A stretch of DNA of 64,000 nucleotides from Pseudomonadota bacterium. GTDB lineage: Bacteria > Pseudomonadota > Gammaproteobacteria > Steroidobacterales > Steroidobacteraceae. Below are positions 8,787 through 18,081 of the stretch, one piece after another. Numbering within the stretch: position 1 is the stretch's first letter; every line of letters begins with the position of its first letter. The DNA lies in NCBI GenBank assembly GCA_025357635.1, contig JANXOV010000042.1:93869-157868 (forward strand). The letters are read 5' to 3'. Under the pieces are notes generated by a model. It saw only the letters and a program-made list of their open reading frames with translations, was not told where the DNA came from and did not search any database. A program made the position numbers and the translations under genes.

Positions 8787-9230
8787 TTAAGCGTCGAGCC
8801 GGCCGCCGGCCGCTTCGATGGCGATCTTCGCGCCCTTGGTTGCCGTGATCACCTTGTCTTTGACCGTGTAGGCCTTGGACAGTTTTCCCGACAGGATGAT
8901 TTTCACGCGCTCGGTCGCGGCCGGAACCAGGTTCGCGCCGATCAGACCCTTGAGCGTCACTTCATCGCCCTTCACGCGCATCAGATCGCTGAGCGTCAGT
9001 TCGGCGCGCGTGCGCTTGATGGCGGAGCGGAAACCAACCTTGGGCAGCCGGCGCTGCAGCGGCATCTGGCCGCCTTCGAAGCCGACCTTGTGATAGCCAC
9101 CCTTGCGGGCGCGCTGACCTTTGACACCCCGGCCGCAGGTCTTTCCCTGGCCGGCCGATGCACCGCGTCCGACGCGCAGGTGTTCGCGCTTGGAACCGGC
9201 CGCCGGTTTGATGAGGTTCAATCGCATCAT
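8787..9230 (-). CDS. rplO: 50S ribosomal protein L15
   Basis: A 147-residue late-assembly protein of the large subunit. It starts [20 protein letters not shown] and has the Gly/Arg-rich extension ([20 protein letters not shown]) that threads into 23S rRNA. Its start overlaps the rpmD stop by 4 nt. Length is normal (E. coli 144). Confidence 0.97.
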   Translation of the reverse strand: MMRLNLIKPAAGSKREHLRVGRGASAGQGKTCGRGVKGQRARKGGYHKVGFEGGQMPLQRRLPKVGFRSAIKRTRAELTLSDLMRVKGDEVTLKGLIGANLVPAATERVKIILSGKLSKAYTVKDKVITATKGAKIAIEAAGGRLDA

Positions 9231-9412
9231 ACTTTTTCCACCTTCAACAAATGGCTGGCCCTGGTCACCATGCCACGGTTCGACGGCGTATCGGCAACCT
9301 CGACGCTTTGCCGGATGCGGCGCAGCCCAAGCCCGCGCGCGGAGTTCGCGATATCGCTCAGTTGATGGGCCAGGCTCTTGAGGAGCGTCACCCGGATTTT
9401 CTGATTCGCCAT
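9227..9412 (-). CDS. rpmD: 50S ribosomal protein L30
   Basis: A 61-residue protein (MANQKIRVTLLKSLAHQLSD) with the single ferredoxin-like fold of L30. It overlaps rplO by 4 nt (ATGA) and lies 6 nt from rpsE, so translation is tightly coupled within the spc operon. Confidence 0.96.
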   Translation of the reverse strand: MANQKIRVTLLKSLAHQLSDIANSARGLGLRRIRQSVEVADTPSNRGMVTRASHLLKVEKV

Positions 9413-9418
9413 GATTCG

Positions 9419-9925
9419 TTACCCTGTGATCTCTTCGACGCTCTTGCCGCGCTTGGCGGCGAAGTCATCGGGCGAGCGCAGCTTGGCGAGTGCATCCATG
9501 GTGGCGCGAACGACATTGATCGGATTGCGCGACCCATAACTCTTGGCCAGCACATTGCGCACCCCGGCGCACTCGAACACCGCGCGCATGCCGCCGCCGG
9601 CAATGACGCCCGTTCCGTCGGCGGCCGGCTGCATGTAAACCCGTGTGGTCCCATGCTTGCCTTTGACTGCGTAGAACAGCGTATCGTTCTTCAGCGACAC
9701 GTTGACCAGGCTCTTGCGGGCCTGCTGCATGGCCTTGGAAATGGCCACCGGCACTTCGCGCGCCTTGCCGTAACCGAAACCGACACGGCCGGCTCCGTCA
9801 CCCACCACCGTGAGTGCGGTGAAGCCGAACTGCTTGCCGCCCTTGACCACCTTAGCCACGCGATTGACCGCGACGAGCTTTTCGAGCAGGTCGTCGCCGG
9901 ACACCGGTTTTTCAACTCTTGCCAT
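9419..9925 (-). CDS. rpsE: 30S ribosomal protein S5
   Basis: A 168-residue protein that helps form the mRNA entry channel and affects decoding fidelity. The N-terminal double-stranded RNA-binding domain contains [20 protein letters not shown] and [20 protein letters not shown]; the C-terminal S5 domain ends [13 protein letters not shown]. Length and position between rplR and rpmD are normal. Confidence 0.97.
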   Translation of the reverse strand: MARVEKPVSGDDLLEKLVAVNRVAKVVKGGKQFGFTALTVVGDGAGRVGFGYGKAREVPVAISKAMQQARKSLVNVSLKNDTLFYAVKGKHGTTRVYMQPAADGTGVIAGGGMRAVFECAGVRNVLAKSYGSRNPINVVRATMDALAKLRSPDDFAAKRGKSVEEITG

Positions 9926-9943
9926 AGCGCCTTGATGCTCCTG

Positions 9944-10303
9944 TTAAAACTCTAAGCCCGCTTCACGTGCAGCTTCGGCGAGTGCCTTGACACGGCCGTG
10001 ATACATGAAGCCGGAACGGTCGAAAGCAACCTTGGTGATGCCCTTGGCCTTGGCGCGTTCAGCGATGACACGCCCGACGACCTTGGCCGCTTCGATGTTG
10101 CCGGTGGACTTGAGGTCGCCGCGCACATCTTTTTGAAGTGTCGACGCAGCCACCAGCACCTTGTCGCCACCGGATTCGAAAATCTGCGCATAGATGTGCT
10201 GCGGCGTGCGATGCACCGACAAGCGTACAGCGGCGAGCTCTTTGATCTTGACCCGAGCACGGCGGGCGCGGCGCTGGCGGATGTCCTTCTTGTGCAATTT
10301 CAT
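9944..10303 (-). CDS. rplR: 50S ribosomal protein L18
   Basis: A 119-residue protein that binds 5S rRNA with L5 and L25. The basic N-terminus ([20 protein letters not shown]) and the conserved [20 protein letters not shown] segment near the C-terminus are typical. It lies 4 nt from rplF. Confidence 0.97.
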   Translation of the reverse strand: MKLHKKDIRQRRARRARVKIKELAAVRLSVHRTPQHIYAQIFESGGDKVLVAASTLQKDVRGDLKSTGNIEAAKVVGRVIAERAKAKGITKVAFDRSGFMYHGRVKALAEAAREAGLEF

Positions 10304-10307
10304 GTGC

Positions 10308-10838
10308 TTACTTCTTCTTCGCTTCTTTCAGCGAAATCTTCTCATCCGAATACTTCACGCCTTTGCCCTTGTAGGGTTCGGGCGGCCGAAAGCCGCGGAT
10401 CTCGGAGGCTATCTGGCCGACGCGCTGCCGGTCCACGCCCTTGACGAGGATTTCAGTCTGCGTCGGCGTCTCGATGGTGATGCCCTCGGGAATCGCGTAC
10501 ACGATGGCGTGCGAAAACCCCAGAGTCAGGTTCAGGTTCTTCGCCTGCACCGCGGCGCGGTAGCCGACACCCACGAGTTCGAGCTTCTTTTCGTAGCCCT
10601 TGCTCACGCCGGTGACCATGTTGGCCAGGTGCGCGCGTGCGGATCCGGCCAGAGCCTGGGCTCCTTCCGTCGTGCCGGGCTCAACTTCCAGATGCTTGTC
10701 CTTCTGGACCACTTTGATGCCGTGCCTGAGCGCCAGCGTCAGCGAGCCCTTGGCACCTTTGACGGTCACCGCGTCGGCGGCAATCGTGGCGCTCACGCCT
10801 TGCGGCAGATCGACCGGTTTTTTTGCAACTCGAGACAT
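10308..10838 (-). CDS. rplF: 50S ribosomal protein L6
   Basis: A 176-residue protein near the factor-binding site of the 50S subunit, made of two related domains. It begins [20 protein letters not shown] and ends with the family signature [20 protein letters not shown] plus a lysine-rich tail. Length matches E. coli (177). Confidence 0.97.
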   Translation of the reverse strand: MSRVAKKPVDLPQGVSATIAADAVTVKGAKGSLTLALRHGIKVVQKDKHLEVEPGTTEGAQALAGSARAHLANMVTGVSKGYEKKLELVGVGYRAAVQAKNLNLTLGFSHAIVYAIPEGITIETPTQTEILVKGVDRQRVGQIASEIRGFRPPEPYKGKGVKYSDEKISLKEAKKK

Positions 10839-10848
10839 GGCTTGACCT

Positions 10849-11244
10849 TTACTGAACTACGAAGAGCACTTCGCCGCCGGTGCCGGCTGCGCGCGCTTGC
10901 TTGTCCGTCATCACGCCGTGCGGCGTGGAAACGATGGCGACGCCGAGTCCGCCCAACACCTTGGGCAGCTCATCCTTGCCGCGATAGATGCGCAGGCCGG
11001 GCCGGCTGACACGCTCGATGCGGTCGATGACGGGACGGCCGTCGTGGTATTTCAAATCCACCGACACCGTGCTCTTGCCACCCTCGCTTTGCGTCGCGAA
11101 ACCGGCAATGTAACCTTCGTCCTTGAGCACGCTGAGGATGGCGAGCTTCAACTTCGAGGCTCCCATGCCAACCGTGGGCTTTCCCGCGGACTGTGCATTG
11201 CGGATGCGGGTGAGAAGATCGGCGATTGGATCGGTCATGCTCAT
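10849..11244 (-). CDS. rpsH: 30S ribosomal protein S8
   Basis: A 131-residue primary 16S rRNA-binding protein, starting [20 protein letters not shown]. In E. coli S8 represses the spc operon by binding near rplE; whether that applies here was not tested. The C-terminal signature [20 protein letters not shown] is present. The start could be the second Met, two codons in. Confidence 0.97.
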   Translation of the reverse strand: MSMTDPIADLLTRIRNAQSAGKPTVGMGASKLKLAILSVLKDEGYIAGFATQSEGGKSTVSVDLKYHDGRPVIDRIERVSRPGLRIYRGKDELPKVLGGLGVAIVSTPHGVMTDKQARAAGTGGEVLFVVQ

Positions 11245-11254
11245 AGTGCGCGCC

Positions 11255-11560
11255 TCACCAGCTGGCCTTGGTCAAACCGGGAATCTCGCCGCGATGGGCG
11301 GCCTCGCGCAGCTTCGTGCGCGCCAATCCAAACTTGCGGTAAACCCCGCGCGGACGTCCCGTGATGGCGCAGCGGCGACGCTGACGGGTCGGGCTGGCAT
11401 CGCGCGGCAGCTGCTGCAGCTTCGTCTGCGAATGCACCCGCACATCGGCGTTGGTTTTCGGATTGCGGATCGTTTCCTTGAGTTCGGCGCGCAAGGCGGC
11501 GTACTTTTTCGCAATCTTCACGCGCTTCTTTTCACGCATGATCATGTTGGTCTTTGCCAT
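11255..11560 (-). CDS. rpsN: 30S ribosomal protein S14
   Basis: A 101-residue S14 of the long, zinc-free (C-minus) type: the C-x2-C zinc knuckles of short S14 proteins are absent and the protein carries the extra central segment. The signature [24 protein letters not shown] sits near the C-terminus and the N-terminus is [20 protein letters not shown]. It follows rplE by 11 nt. Confidence 0.97.
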   Translation of the reverse strand: MAKTNMIMREKKRVKIAKKYAALRAELKETIRNPKTNADVRVHSQTKLQQLPRDASPTRQRRRCAITGRPRGVYRKFGLARTKLREAAHRGEIPGLTKASW

Positions 11561-11571
11561 TCGTCTCTATC

Positions 11572-12111
11572 CTACTTTCGGAACGGAAAGTTGAAAGCTT
11601 CCAACAGCGCACGACCATGTTTGTCGTCCGCCGCGGTCGTGGAAATGGTGATGTCCATGCCACGGATCTGATCGATTTGATCGTATTGAATCTCGGGAAA
11701 AATGATCTGCTCTTTGACGCCGAGGCTGTAGTTGCCGCGGCCGTCGAAGGAGCGCCCGCTGATGCCGCGAAAATCGCGGATTCGCGGGATGGCGATGCTC
11801 ACCAGCCGGTCCAGGAATTCGTACATGCGCGCGCCGCGCAGCGTCACCTTGCAACCGATCGCCTGGCCGTCGCGCACCTTGAAGGTCGCCACGGATTTCT
11901 TCGCCTTGGTCACCGCAGGCTTTTGCCCGCTGATCTTGGTCAGATCGCCGACAGCGGCATCCATGACCTTCTTGTCGGCCACGGCTTCGCCGACCCCCAT
12001 GTTGATGGTGATCTTGGTGATCCGCGGGACCTGCATCGTGTTTGCCAGACCCAGGGACTTCTTGAGTTCGGGGACGATCGTGTCCCGGAATTTCTGTTGT
12101 AACCTTGCCAT
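11572..12111 (-). CDS. rplE: 50S ribosomal protein L5
   Basis: A 179-residue 5S rRNA-binding protein that forms an intersubunit bridge. The start is placed at 12111, where [20 protein letters not shown] matches the family; the open frame extends 46 codons upstream, but that part overlaps the 3' end of rplX and has no L5 character. Conserved segments [15 protein letters not shown] and [20 protein letters not shown] are present. Confidence 0.97.
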   Translation of the reverse strand: MARLQQKFRDTIVPELKKSLGLANTMQVPRITKITINMGVGEAVADKKVMDAAVGDLTKISGQKPAVTKAKKSVATFKVRDGQAIGCKVTLRGARMYEFLDRLVSIAIPRIRDFRGISGRSFDGRGNYSLGVKEQIIFPEIQYDQIDQIRGMDITISTTAADDKHGRALLEAFNFPFRK

Positions 12112-12133
12112 GATTGATATCACCCGACGCCGT

Positions 12134-12451
12134 TCAGACGTCCACCACTTCTTTGTTCGATTTGAAAATGCGCACTTTCTTGCCGCTCGCGAGCGTCTTG
12201 AAACCCACCCGGCCACCCTTCTTCGTCGCAGGGTTGAACACCAGCACATTGGAGATGTGCAACGGCGCTTCGCGCTCGACGATGCCGCCCTGAACGCCGG
12301 CCTGCGGATTGGGCTTCTGATGCTTCTTGATCATGTTCAGGCCCTCCACGCGCAGGCGGTCATCCGCCAGCACTTCGATCACCGCGCCGCGGCGGCCCTT
12401 GTTGCGTCCGGTGATGACGATCACCTGGTCGCCTTTGCGTATCTTGTTCAT
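12134..12451 (-). CDS. rplX: 50S ribosomal protein L24
   Basis: A 105-residue assembly-initiator protein with the KOW motif near its N-terminus ([19 protein letters not shown]). Length is normal (E. coli 104). It lies between rplN and rplE. Confidence 0.97.
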   Translation of the reverse strand: MNKIRKGDQVIVITGRNKGRRGAVIEVLADDRLRVEGLNMIKKHQKPNPQAGVQGGIVEREAPLHISNVLVFNPATKKGGRVGFKTLASGKKVRIFKSNKEVVDV

Positions 12452-12478
12452 ATTGCAGATTCTCTTTGCCGAACTCTC

Positions 12479-12847
12479 TCAAAGCACTTCAGGAGCCAGG
12501 GAAATGATCTTCATGAACTGCGCATTGCGCAGCTCGCGCGTCACCGGTCCGAAAATACGCGTGCCGATCGGCTCGAGCTTGTTGGTCAGCAGCACGGCTG
12601 CGTTCGTGTCGAAGCGGATCAGAGAACCATCCGCGCGCCGCACGCCGCTGCGGGTGCGCACCACGACGGCGTCGTAGACCTCGCCCTTCTTGACCTTGCC
12701 GCGGGGGATCGCGTCTTTGACGCTCACCTTGATGACATCGCCGATGGCGGCATAGCGGCGCTTGGAGCCGCCAAGCACCTTGATGCACATCAGCCGCTTG
12801 GCGCCGCTGTTGTCGGCCACGTTCAACATACTTTGTAGCTGGATCAT
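12479..12847 (-). CDS. rplN: 50S ribosomal protein L14
   Basis: A 122-residue protein ([20 protein letters not shown]) at the subunit interface. The conserved stretch [20 protein letters not shown] is present and the length equals the family norm. It is the first gene of the classic spc operon. Confidence 0.97.
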   Translation of the reverse strand: MIQLQSMLNVADNSGAKRLMCIKVLGGSKRRYAAIGDVIKVSVKDAIPRGKVKKGEVYDAVVVRTRSGVRRADGSLIRFDTNAAVLLTNKLEPIGTRIFGPVTRELRNAQFMKIISLAPEVL

Positions 12848-12856
12848 GGCGTTTCC

Positions 12857-13144
12857 TTATTCGGCCGTCGCACGTTCTACGATGCGCACGAGGGTCCATG
12901 ACTTGCGGCGAGACATCGGGCGGCAGGGCTTGATCGTCACGGTGTCGCCTTCCTTGCTTTCGCCGTTCGCATCGTGGGCCAGAAGCTTGGTCGTGCGGCG
13001 GATGAACTTGCCGTACATTTCGTGCTTGACCAGACGCTCCACGGAGACCGCGATGGTCTTGTGCATCTTCGTGCTGACCACCTTGCCGGTGAGCAGACGC
13101 TGTCCGGGAACGGTCTTTTCAGAAGCCTGAGATTCGGCGGTCAT
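12857..13144 (-). CDS. rpsQ: 30S ribosomal protein S17
   Basis: A 95-residue OB-fold protein that binds 16S rRNA. The core starts at [20 protein letters not shown], after an N-terminal extension of about 12 residues ([12 protein letters not shown]). It overlaps the rpmC stop by 1 nt, so the S10-operon genes are translationally coupled here. Confidence 0.96.
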   Translation of the reverse strand: MTAESQASEKTVPGQRLLTGKVVSTKMHKTIAVSVERLVKHEMYGKFIRRTTKLLAHDANGESKEGDTVTIKPCRPMSRRKSWTLVRIVERATAE

Positions 13145-13398
13145 TACACGGCTCCCTTGCCGGACCGGGAGGTTCCGGCCGTTGTTTTCGCTTGTTTTGA
13201 AGGCACTGCAACCGGCCGGGCGGCGACGAGCGCAGTCTTTACGCGCGCAATGTTCTTGCGCACCTTCGCAAACTGATCGGGCTTCGCGGCCTGACCGGTC
13301 GCCCGCGCCATGCGCAAGTTGAACTGTTCACGGCGCAGCTTGAGCAGATCCTCGTTGAGCGCCGCGGCGTTTTTTGCCCGCAAGTCTTTACCCTTCAT
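13144..13398 (-). CDS. rpmC: 50S ribosomal protein L29 with C-terminal extension
   Basis: An 84-residue protein. The first 63 or so residues are ordinary L29 ([20 protein letters not shown], then [16 protein letters not shown]), which sits by the exit tunnel where SRP and trigger factor dock. The last 20 residues ([20 protein letters not shown]) are a Ser/Thr/Lys-rich tail not found in E. coli L29 (63 residues). It shares 1 nt with both rplP and rpsQ. Confidence 0.95.
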   Translation of the reverse strand: MKGKDLRAKNAAALNEDLLKLRREQFNLRMARATGQAAKPDQFAKVRKNIARVKTALVAARPVAVPSKQAKTTAGTSRSGKGAV

Positions 13399-13811
13399 CA
13401 GCGCACCTGTCGCTTAACAAATGCCGTGGAAACCGACAGCTTGGCAGCCGCCAGACGGAAGGCTTCGCGCGCGATAGTCTCGCTGATGCCTTCCATTTCG
13501 AACAAAACCTTGCCGGGCAACACTTTGGCGATCCAGTATTCCACGTTGCCCTTGCCGCTGCCCATGCGAACTTCGAGCGGCTTCTGGGTGATCGGCACGT
13601 CGGGGAACACGCGGATCCAGATTCGTCCGCCGCGCTTCACGTAACGGGAAATCGCGCGGCGGGCCGCCTCGATCTCGCGCGCCGTCATGCGGCAGCGATC
13701 CGTGGCCTTGAGGCCGAACTCGCCGAACGCCACGGAATTGCCGCGCTGCGCGCTGCCGCCCAGACGCCCTTTGAACTGTTTGCGGAACTTGGTCCGCTTC
13801 GGTTGCATCAT
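13398..13811 (-). CDS. rplP: 50S ribosomal protein L16
   Basis: A 137-residue protein of the A-site region of the 50S subunit. The start reads [16 protein letters not shown]; the second Met (13808) gives 136 residues, the usual length, and may be the true start. The signature [20 protein letters not shown] is present. It lies between rpsC and rpmC. Confidence 0.97.
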   Translation of the reverse strand: MMQPKRTKFRKQFKGRLGGSAQRGNSVAFGEFGLKATDRCRMTAREIEAARRAISRYVKRGGRIWIRVFPDVPITQKPLEVRMGSGKGNVEYWIAKVLPGKVLFEMEGISETIAREAFRLAAAKLSVSTAFVKRQVR

Positions 13812-13826
13812 GTTCGCTTACCCGTA

Positions 13827-14552
13827 TCAACCGGCCGCTGGGGCAGGAGCTGGCGCGGCGGCTTCGGGAGCCTTCGCGGCTTCGGCTTCGGCGTCCGTCA
13901 TGCCCAAATCAGGCTGATCAAACACTTCGCCCTTGAAAATCCAGACCTTGATGCCGATGACGCCGTAGGTGGTCTGCGCTTCGGCCAGACCGTAATCGAT
14001 GTCCGCGCGGAACGTGTGCAGTGGCACGCGGCCTTCGCGATTGGTCTCGGTGCGCGCGATTTCCGATCCGTTCAAGCGGCCGGAGATGCGCACCTTGATG
14101 CCCAGAGCGCCTGAACGCATCGTGTTGGTCACGGCGCGCTTCATCGCGCGGCGGAACATCACACGCTTCTCGAGTTGCTGGCCAATGCCTTCCGCCACGA
14201 GCTGCGCATCCAGCTCCGGCTTGCGAATTTCGGCGATGTTGATGCGCACGTCCTGCATGGTCATGCCCAGCATCTTGGCAACCTGGTTGCGCAGTTTTTC
14301 GATGTCCTCGCCCTTCTTGCCGATCACGATGCCCGGACGGGCCGTGTGGATCGTGATGTTGGCGCGGCGCGCAGCGCGCTCGATGTGAATGCGGCTCACC
14401 GAGGCGTCGGCGAGCTTCTTTTTCAGCAGCGTTCGCACCAGATGATCGGCATGTATGTTCGCGGCGAAGTTCTTCGTGTGGGCGTACCACTTCGAGGACC
14501 ACTCGCGCGTAATGCCGAGGCGGATGCCTATCGGATTAACTTTTTGACCCAT
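13827..14552 (-). CDS. rpsC: 30S ribosomal protein S3
   Basis: A 241-residue protein at the mRNA entry site. It starts [20 protein letters not shown] and holds a KH domain ([20 protein letters not shown]) and the S3 C-terminal domain. The last 25 residues form an Ala/Pro/Glu-rich tail ([20 protein letters not shown]), a modest extension over the core. Confidence 0.97.
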   Translation of the reverse strand: MGQKVNPIGIRLGITREWSSKWYAHTKNFAANIHADHLVRTLLKKKLADASVSRIHIERAARRANITIHTARPGIVIGKKGEDIEKLRNQVAKMLGMTMQDVRINIAEIRKPELDAQLVAEGIGQQLEKRVMFRRAMKRAVTNTMRSGALGIKVRISGRLNGSEIARTETNREGRVPLHTFRADIDYGLAEAQTTYGVIGIKVWIFKGEVFDQPDLGMTDAEAEAAKAPEAAAPAPAPAAG

Positions 14553-14558
14553 TAGCTG

Positions 14559-14897
14559 TCAGCCTTTGCCGTCGGACACTTGAACCAGGATATGACTGTT
14601 GCGCTTGGCGATGCGCACGCCGCGCCCCTTGGCGCGCGCTTGAAAGCGCTTGAGCATCGGCGCCGCATCGACTTCGATCCGCGTCACTTTGAGCTCATCG
14701 ACATCGGCGTTGAAATTGTTGTAGGCGTTCGCGATGGCTGAATCCAACACTTTCAAAACGATGCGCGCGCCTTTTTGCGGCATGAACTTCAAGGTGTTCA
14801 CCGCAAGCGTAGCGGACTTGCCGCGGATCACGTCGACAACCAGGCGGCATTTCTGCGGGGAAATGCGCGCATACCTTAATATGGCTTTGGTCTGCAT
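14559..14897 (-). CDS. rplV: 50S ribosomal protein L22
   Basis: A 112-residue protein whose beta-hairpin lines the exit tunnel; macrolide resistance mutations map there. It starts MQTKAILRYARISPQKCRLV and carries the hairpin segment MLKRFQARAKGRGVRIAKRN. Length is normal. Confidence 0.97.
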   Translation of the reverse strand: MQTKAILRYARISPQKCRLVVDVIRGKSATLAVNTLKFMPQKGARIVLKVLDSAIANAYNNFNADVDELKVTRIEVDAAPMLKRFQARAKGRGVRIAKRNSHILVQVSDGKG

Positions 14898-14899
14898 GC

Positions 14900-15181
14900 T
14901 TACTCCGAGGACGACACTTTCTTATCGCCCGAATGCGCCTTGAAGGTGCGCGTCGGAGCAAACTCGCCCAGCTTGTGGCCGACCATGTTTTCAGACACGA
15001 GCACCGGCACGTGCAGACGTCCGTTGTGCACGGCGATGGTCAGACCCACCATGTCGGGGATCACCATGGAGCGACGCGACCAGGTTTTGATGGGACGCCG
15101 GTCGTTCTTCTGACTGGCAACCGCCACTTTCTTGGCAAGGTGCAAATCCACAAACGGGCCTTTCTTTAAGGAACGGGGCAC
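14900..15181 (-). CDS. rpsS: 30S ribosomal protein S19
   Basis: A 93-residue head protein that pairs with S13. It starts [20 protein letters not shown] and has the family signature [20 protein letters not shown]. It lies 2 nt from rplV. Confidence 0.97.
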   Translation of the reverse strand: MPRSLKKGPFVDLHLAKKVAVASQKNDRRPIKTWSRRSMVIPDMVGLTIAVHNGRLHVPVLVSENMVGHKLGEFAPTRTFKAHSGDKKVSSSE

Positions 15182-15197
15182 TTACGCTACTCCTGCA

Positions 15198-16025
15198 CTA
15201 TTTCTTGCGGCGCTGGACGATCATGCCGTCCGTGCGCTTGTTGCGACGAGTCTTCTTGCCCTTGGTCTGCAAGCCCCAAGGACTGACCGGATGCGGGTTG
15301 CCCTGCCCGGATTTGCCTTCACCACCACCGTGCGGGTGATCCACTGGATTCATCACCACGCCGCGCACCGTCGGACGCACGCCCAGCCAGCGCACCGCGC
15401 CGGCCTTGCCGAAGACACGCAGGTTGTGCTCGTCATTGCCGACCTCGCCGATGGTTGCGCGGCAGTCGACGTGAATCTTGCGCATTTCACCGGACTTCAG
15501 GCGAACCGTGCCGTACATGCCTTCACGCGCGGCAAACTGCGCGGAACCGCCGGCGCTGCGCACCAGCTGGCCGCCGCGGCCGACTTTCAACTCGATGTTG
15601 TGAATGGTGCTGCCGACCGGGATGTGCCGCAGCGGCATCGCATTGCCCGGCTTGATCGGCGCATCGGAGCCGGAGCGGATTTCATCACCGGCCTTCACGC
15701 CCTTGGGCGCCAGGATGTAGCGGCGCTCGCCGTCCTTGTAGAGCACCAGCGCCAGATGCGCGGTGCGGTTCGGATCGTATTCCAGGCGCTCCACAACGCC
15801 CGGCACGCCATCCTTGTCACGCTTGAAGTCGATGATGCGATAGCGCTGCTTGTGCCCACCGCCGATATGACGGGTGGTCTGCCGGCCGAAATTGTTGCGC
15901 GCACCGGTGCGGTTCTTCTTCTCGGTCAGTGAAGCCAGCGGTCCGCCCTTATGCAGATGCGAGCGATCGATCTTGACAACGAAGCGCGTGCCCGGCGAGG
16001 TCGGCTTCATTTTGATGAGTGCCAT
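15198..16025 (-). CDS. rplB: 50S ribosomal protein L2
   Basis: A 275-residue protein essential for subunit joining and near the peptidyl transferase centre. It has the basic N-terminal region, an OB-like domain and the C-terminal signature [17 protein letters not shown] with the conserved histidine loop. Length matches E. coli (273). Confidence 0.98.
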   Translation of the reverse strand: MALIKMKPTSPGTRFVVKIDRSHLHKGGPLASLTEKKNRTGARNNFGRQTTRHIGGGHKQRYRIIDFKRDKDGVPGVVERLEYDPNRTAHLALVLYKDGERRYILAPKGVKAGDEIRSGSDAPIKPGNAMPLRHIPVGSTIHNIELKVGRGGQLVRSAGGSAQFAAREGMYGTVRLKSGEMRKIHVDCRATIGEVGNDEHNLRVFGKAGAVRWLGVRPTVRGVVMNPVDHPHGGGEGKSGQGNPHPVSPWGLQTKGKKTRRNKRTDGMIVQRRKK

Positions 16026-16035
16026 GTGCCTGTCC

Positions 16036-16335
16036 TTACTTCGCGGTGCCAGTAAAGTCGATGCTCTGCCCGGCGACGAGACGCACGTATGCCTTCTTGA
16101 AGCCTGTCCGCTTGCCCGGCAAATTCTTGAAGCGGCGGGTCTTGCCCGGGCGGTTCAACAGATTCACGTTCATCACCTTGACCTCAAACATCATTTCCAC
16201 CGCGGCCTTGACGTCGGATTTGGTCGCGTCGTCGATGACGCGGAAGACGTATTGGTTGGCCTTCTCAGCCACCGTCGCGCTCTTTTCCGATACGTGCGGC
16301 TGAATCAGCACGTTGATCAACCGTTCCTTATTCAT
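16036..16335 (-). CDS. rplW: 50S ribosomal protein L23
   Basis: A 99-residue exit-tunnel protein that docks trigger factor and SRP. The start is set at 16335 ([20 protein letters not shown]), as in the family; the frame opens four codons earlier (16347), deeper inside rplD. Either way the gene overlaps the 3' end of rplD, here by 8 nt. Confidence 0.95.
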   Translation of the reverse strand: MNKERLINVLIQPHVSEKSATVAEKANQYVFRVIDDATKSDVKAAVEMMFEVKVMNVNLLNRPGKTRRFKNLPGKRTGFKKAYVRLVAGQSIDFTGTAK

Positions 16336-16951
16336 GAGTTGCCCCAAGACGTTGTTCCAGTAACTTGAGGGCGCCGACGGTTGCGATGACCTTGTCGTGC
16401 TTGATCAGGCTCAAAGGATCCAGCGAAGACACCGCCATCACCTCGACGTGCGGCAGATTTCGCGCCGCCAGAAAAAGCTTTTCTTCAAAGGCCTCGACCA
16501 GAATCAGGGCCTTGCTCAGACCCAACTCGGCGAGCTTGCTCACCAGCATCCGGGTCTTGGGCGCGGCGAGTTCGATGGACTGCACCGCCACCAGGCGGCC
16601 CTGGCGAACCAGTTCCGACACCATGGACTGCATCGCGGCCCGATACATTTTGCGGTTCACTTTCTGCGAGAAGTCGCGCGGCTTGGCAGCGAATGCGCGG
16701 CCGCCGCCGACCCAGATCGGGCTGCGGATGGAACCCGAACGCGCCTGGCCCGTGCCCTTCTGGCTCCACGGCTTCTTGCCGCCGCCGCGAACTTCGGCGC
16801 GCGTTTTCTGCGCCTTCGTTCCAGAACGGCCGGCCGCCATATAGGCCGTCACGACCTGATGGACCAGCGCTTCATTGTATGCACGGCCGAATGATTCATC
16901 TGAGAGCTGGATATCGCTCGCAGGCTGCGCATTTTTTAACTCGAGCTTCAT
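16328..16951 (-). CDS. rplD: 50S ribosomal protein L4
   Basis: A 207-residue protein that lines the exit tunnel; in E. coli it also represses the S10 operon by binding the leader RNA. It has the extended loop ([20 protein letters not shown]) that reaches into the tunnel. The start is placed at 16951 (MKLELKNAQ) because an AAGAG lies about 9 nt upstream; an ATG three codons earlier (16960) is possible but has the AAGAG only 1 nt away. Confidence 0.95.
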   Translation of the reverse strand: MKLELKNAQPASDIQLSDESFGRAYNEALVHQVVTAYMAAGRSGTKAQKTRAEVRGGGKKPWSQKGTGQARSGSIRSPIWVGGGRAFAAKPRDFSQKVNRKMYRAAMQSMVSELVRQGRLVAVQSIELAAPKTRMLVSKLAELGLSKALILVEAFEEKLFLAARNLPHVEVMAVSSLDPLSLIKHDKVIATVGALKLLEQRLGATHE

Positions 16952-16983
16952 GGACGTCATCTCTTAAAAGTTAGACCGCAGCG

Positions 16984-17730
16984 TTACTTCTTGTCGGACT
17001 TGGACGCGCTGGGCTTGCCCGCGGCGGCGCCCGGCTTACCCGGTGCGGCGGCGACCTTGTTTGGCATCAGCTTGTTGCGGCGCATCTGGCCCTTGGCCTT
17101 GACCGACGGACGCACCACGACCCGGCCGCCTTCCGCGCCCGGCACCGCGCCGGAGATCAGCAGCAGGTTGCGCGGCAGATCGACCAGGACGATTTTTAGA
17201 TTTTCGATGGTGCGAACATCGACGCCCATGTGGCCCGACATGCGCTTGCCCTTGAACACACGGCCCGGCGTCTGCCGCTGACCGATGGAACCAGGAGAAC
17301 GGTGCGAGACCGAATTACCGTGCGTCTTGCGGCCGCCTTTGAAATTGTGCCGCTTCATGGTGCCGGCAAAGCCCTTGCCCACCGTCGTACCGGTGACATC
17401 GACCACTTGCCCGGCGCTGAAGATGTCGACTCTTAATTCGGCGCCCGTCGCGAGGTTCTCGCCTTCGCCCTTGGCCAGCCGGAATTCACCCGAGGTGGAG
17501 CCGGCCGCAACATTCGCTTTTGCGAAATGACCCGCCTGGGCCTTTGTGACACGCGATGCGCGACGCGACCCTACCGTGATCTGCACAGCCGAGTACCCGT
17601 CCGTCTTATCGGTTTTGATTTGCGCTACCCGATTGGGTAACGCTTCGATGACCGTTACGGGAACGGCAACGCCGGCGTCATTGAAAACGCGGGTCATGCC
17701 GCATTTGCGGCCAACCAGACCAATTGTCAT
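16984..17730 (-). CDS. rplC: 50S ribosomal protein L3
   Basis: A 248-residue early-assembly protein near the peptidyl transferase centre. The start is 17730 ([20 protein letters not shown]), with AGAGGA just upstream; the frame is open 39 codons further but without L3 character. The family signature [20 protein letters not shown] is present. An extra Lys/Ala/Gly/Pro-rich tail (about 215-248) is unusual. Here rplC is the first gene of its operon: rpsJ, its normal upstream neighbour, lies 15 kb away. Confidence 0.96.
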   Translation of the reverse strand: MTIGLVGRKCGMTRVFNDAGVAVPVTVIEALPNRVAQIKTDKTDGYSAVQITVGSRRASRVTKAQAGHFAKANVAAGSTSGEFRLAKGEGENLATGAELRVDIFSAGQVVDVTGTTVGKGFAGTMKRHNFKGGRKTHGNSVSHRSPGSIGQRQTPGRVFKGKRMSGHMGVDVRTIENLKIVLVDLPRNLLLISGAVPGAEGGRVVVRPSVKAKGQMRRNKLMPNKVAAAPGKPGAAAGKPSASKSDKK

Positions 17731-17903
17731 TCCTCTATCCTCACACCGCGAAAGCTTCGATTGGCCCTCGCTGTCGTTACACCAGCCGGCGGTCTGGACA
17801 CCGCGACCCCAGCACCCTTGAAGCGGATGACTGGCGTCGGCGCCCACGCGTTCCGACCTGAAAAATGGAGCGCGGAGTATACGCGAGAGTTGGGTCAGGT
17901 CAA
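17731..17903 (-). promoter_or_regulatory. Promoter and leader of the rplC-led S10 operon
   Basis: On the minus strand TTGACC (17898-17903) and TATACT (17876-17881) are separated by 16 nt, a good sigma-70 match. The predicted start near 17869 gives an untranslated leader of about 140 nt before rplC. This would supply the ribosomal operon with its own promoter after separation from rpsJ. Whether the leader binds L4 cannot be judged by eye. Confidence 0.65.
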
Positions 17904-17982
17904 ATCCGAAACGTCAGCGGGGCGGGAGCCGGCGACGGAGCCGGTACGCATATTGCGACGCAGCATCCCTGGATGTCTGTTC

Positions 17983-18057
17983 TTGACGATTTGTAAATCT
18001 TTCGTTATACCTTGATTTGTCTTTATTCTCGTTCAAAAAACTGCTAAACGAAAGATT
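17983..18057 (+). promoter_or_regulatory. Promoter of the receptor gene with an inverted-repeat operator, likely for AgaR
   Basis: TTGACG (17983-17988), a 17-nt spacer and TATACC (18006-18011) form a promoter. AATCTTTCGTT (17996-18006) overlaps the -10 region and is repeated in perfect inverted form, AACGAAAGATT, at 18047-18057, centres 51 nt apart. AgaR-type DeoR repressors are known to favour CTTTCGTTT-like repeats, so AgaR encoded at 25.2-26.0 kb is the natural candidate. This is inference from pattern and context. Confidence 0.55.
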
Positions 18058-18081
18058 CAGCGATCCAAGGGGACTTAAATC

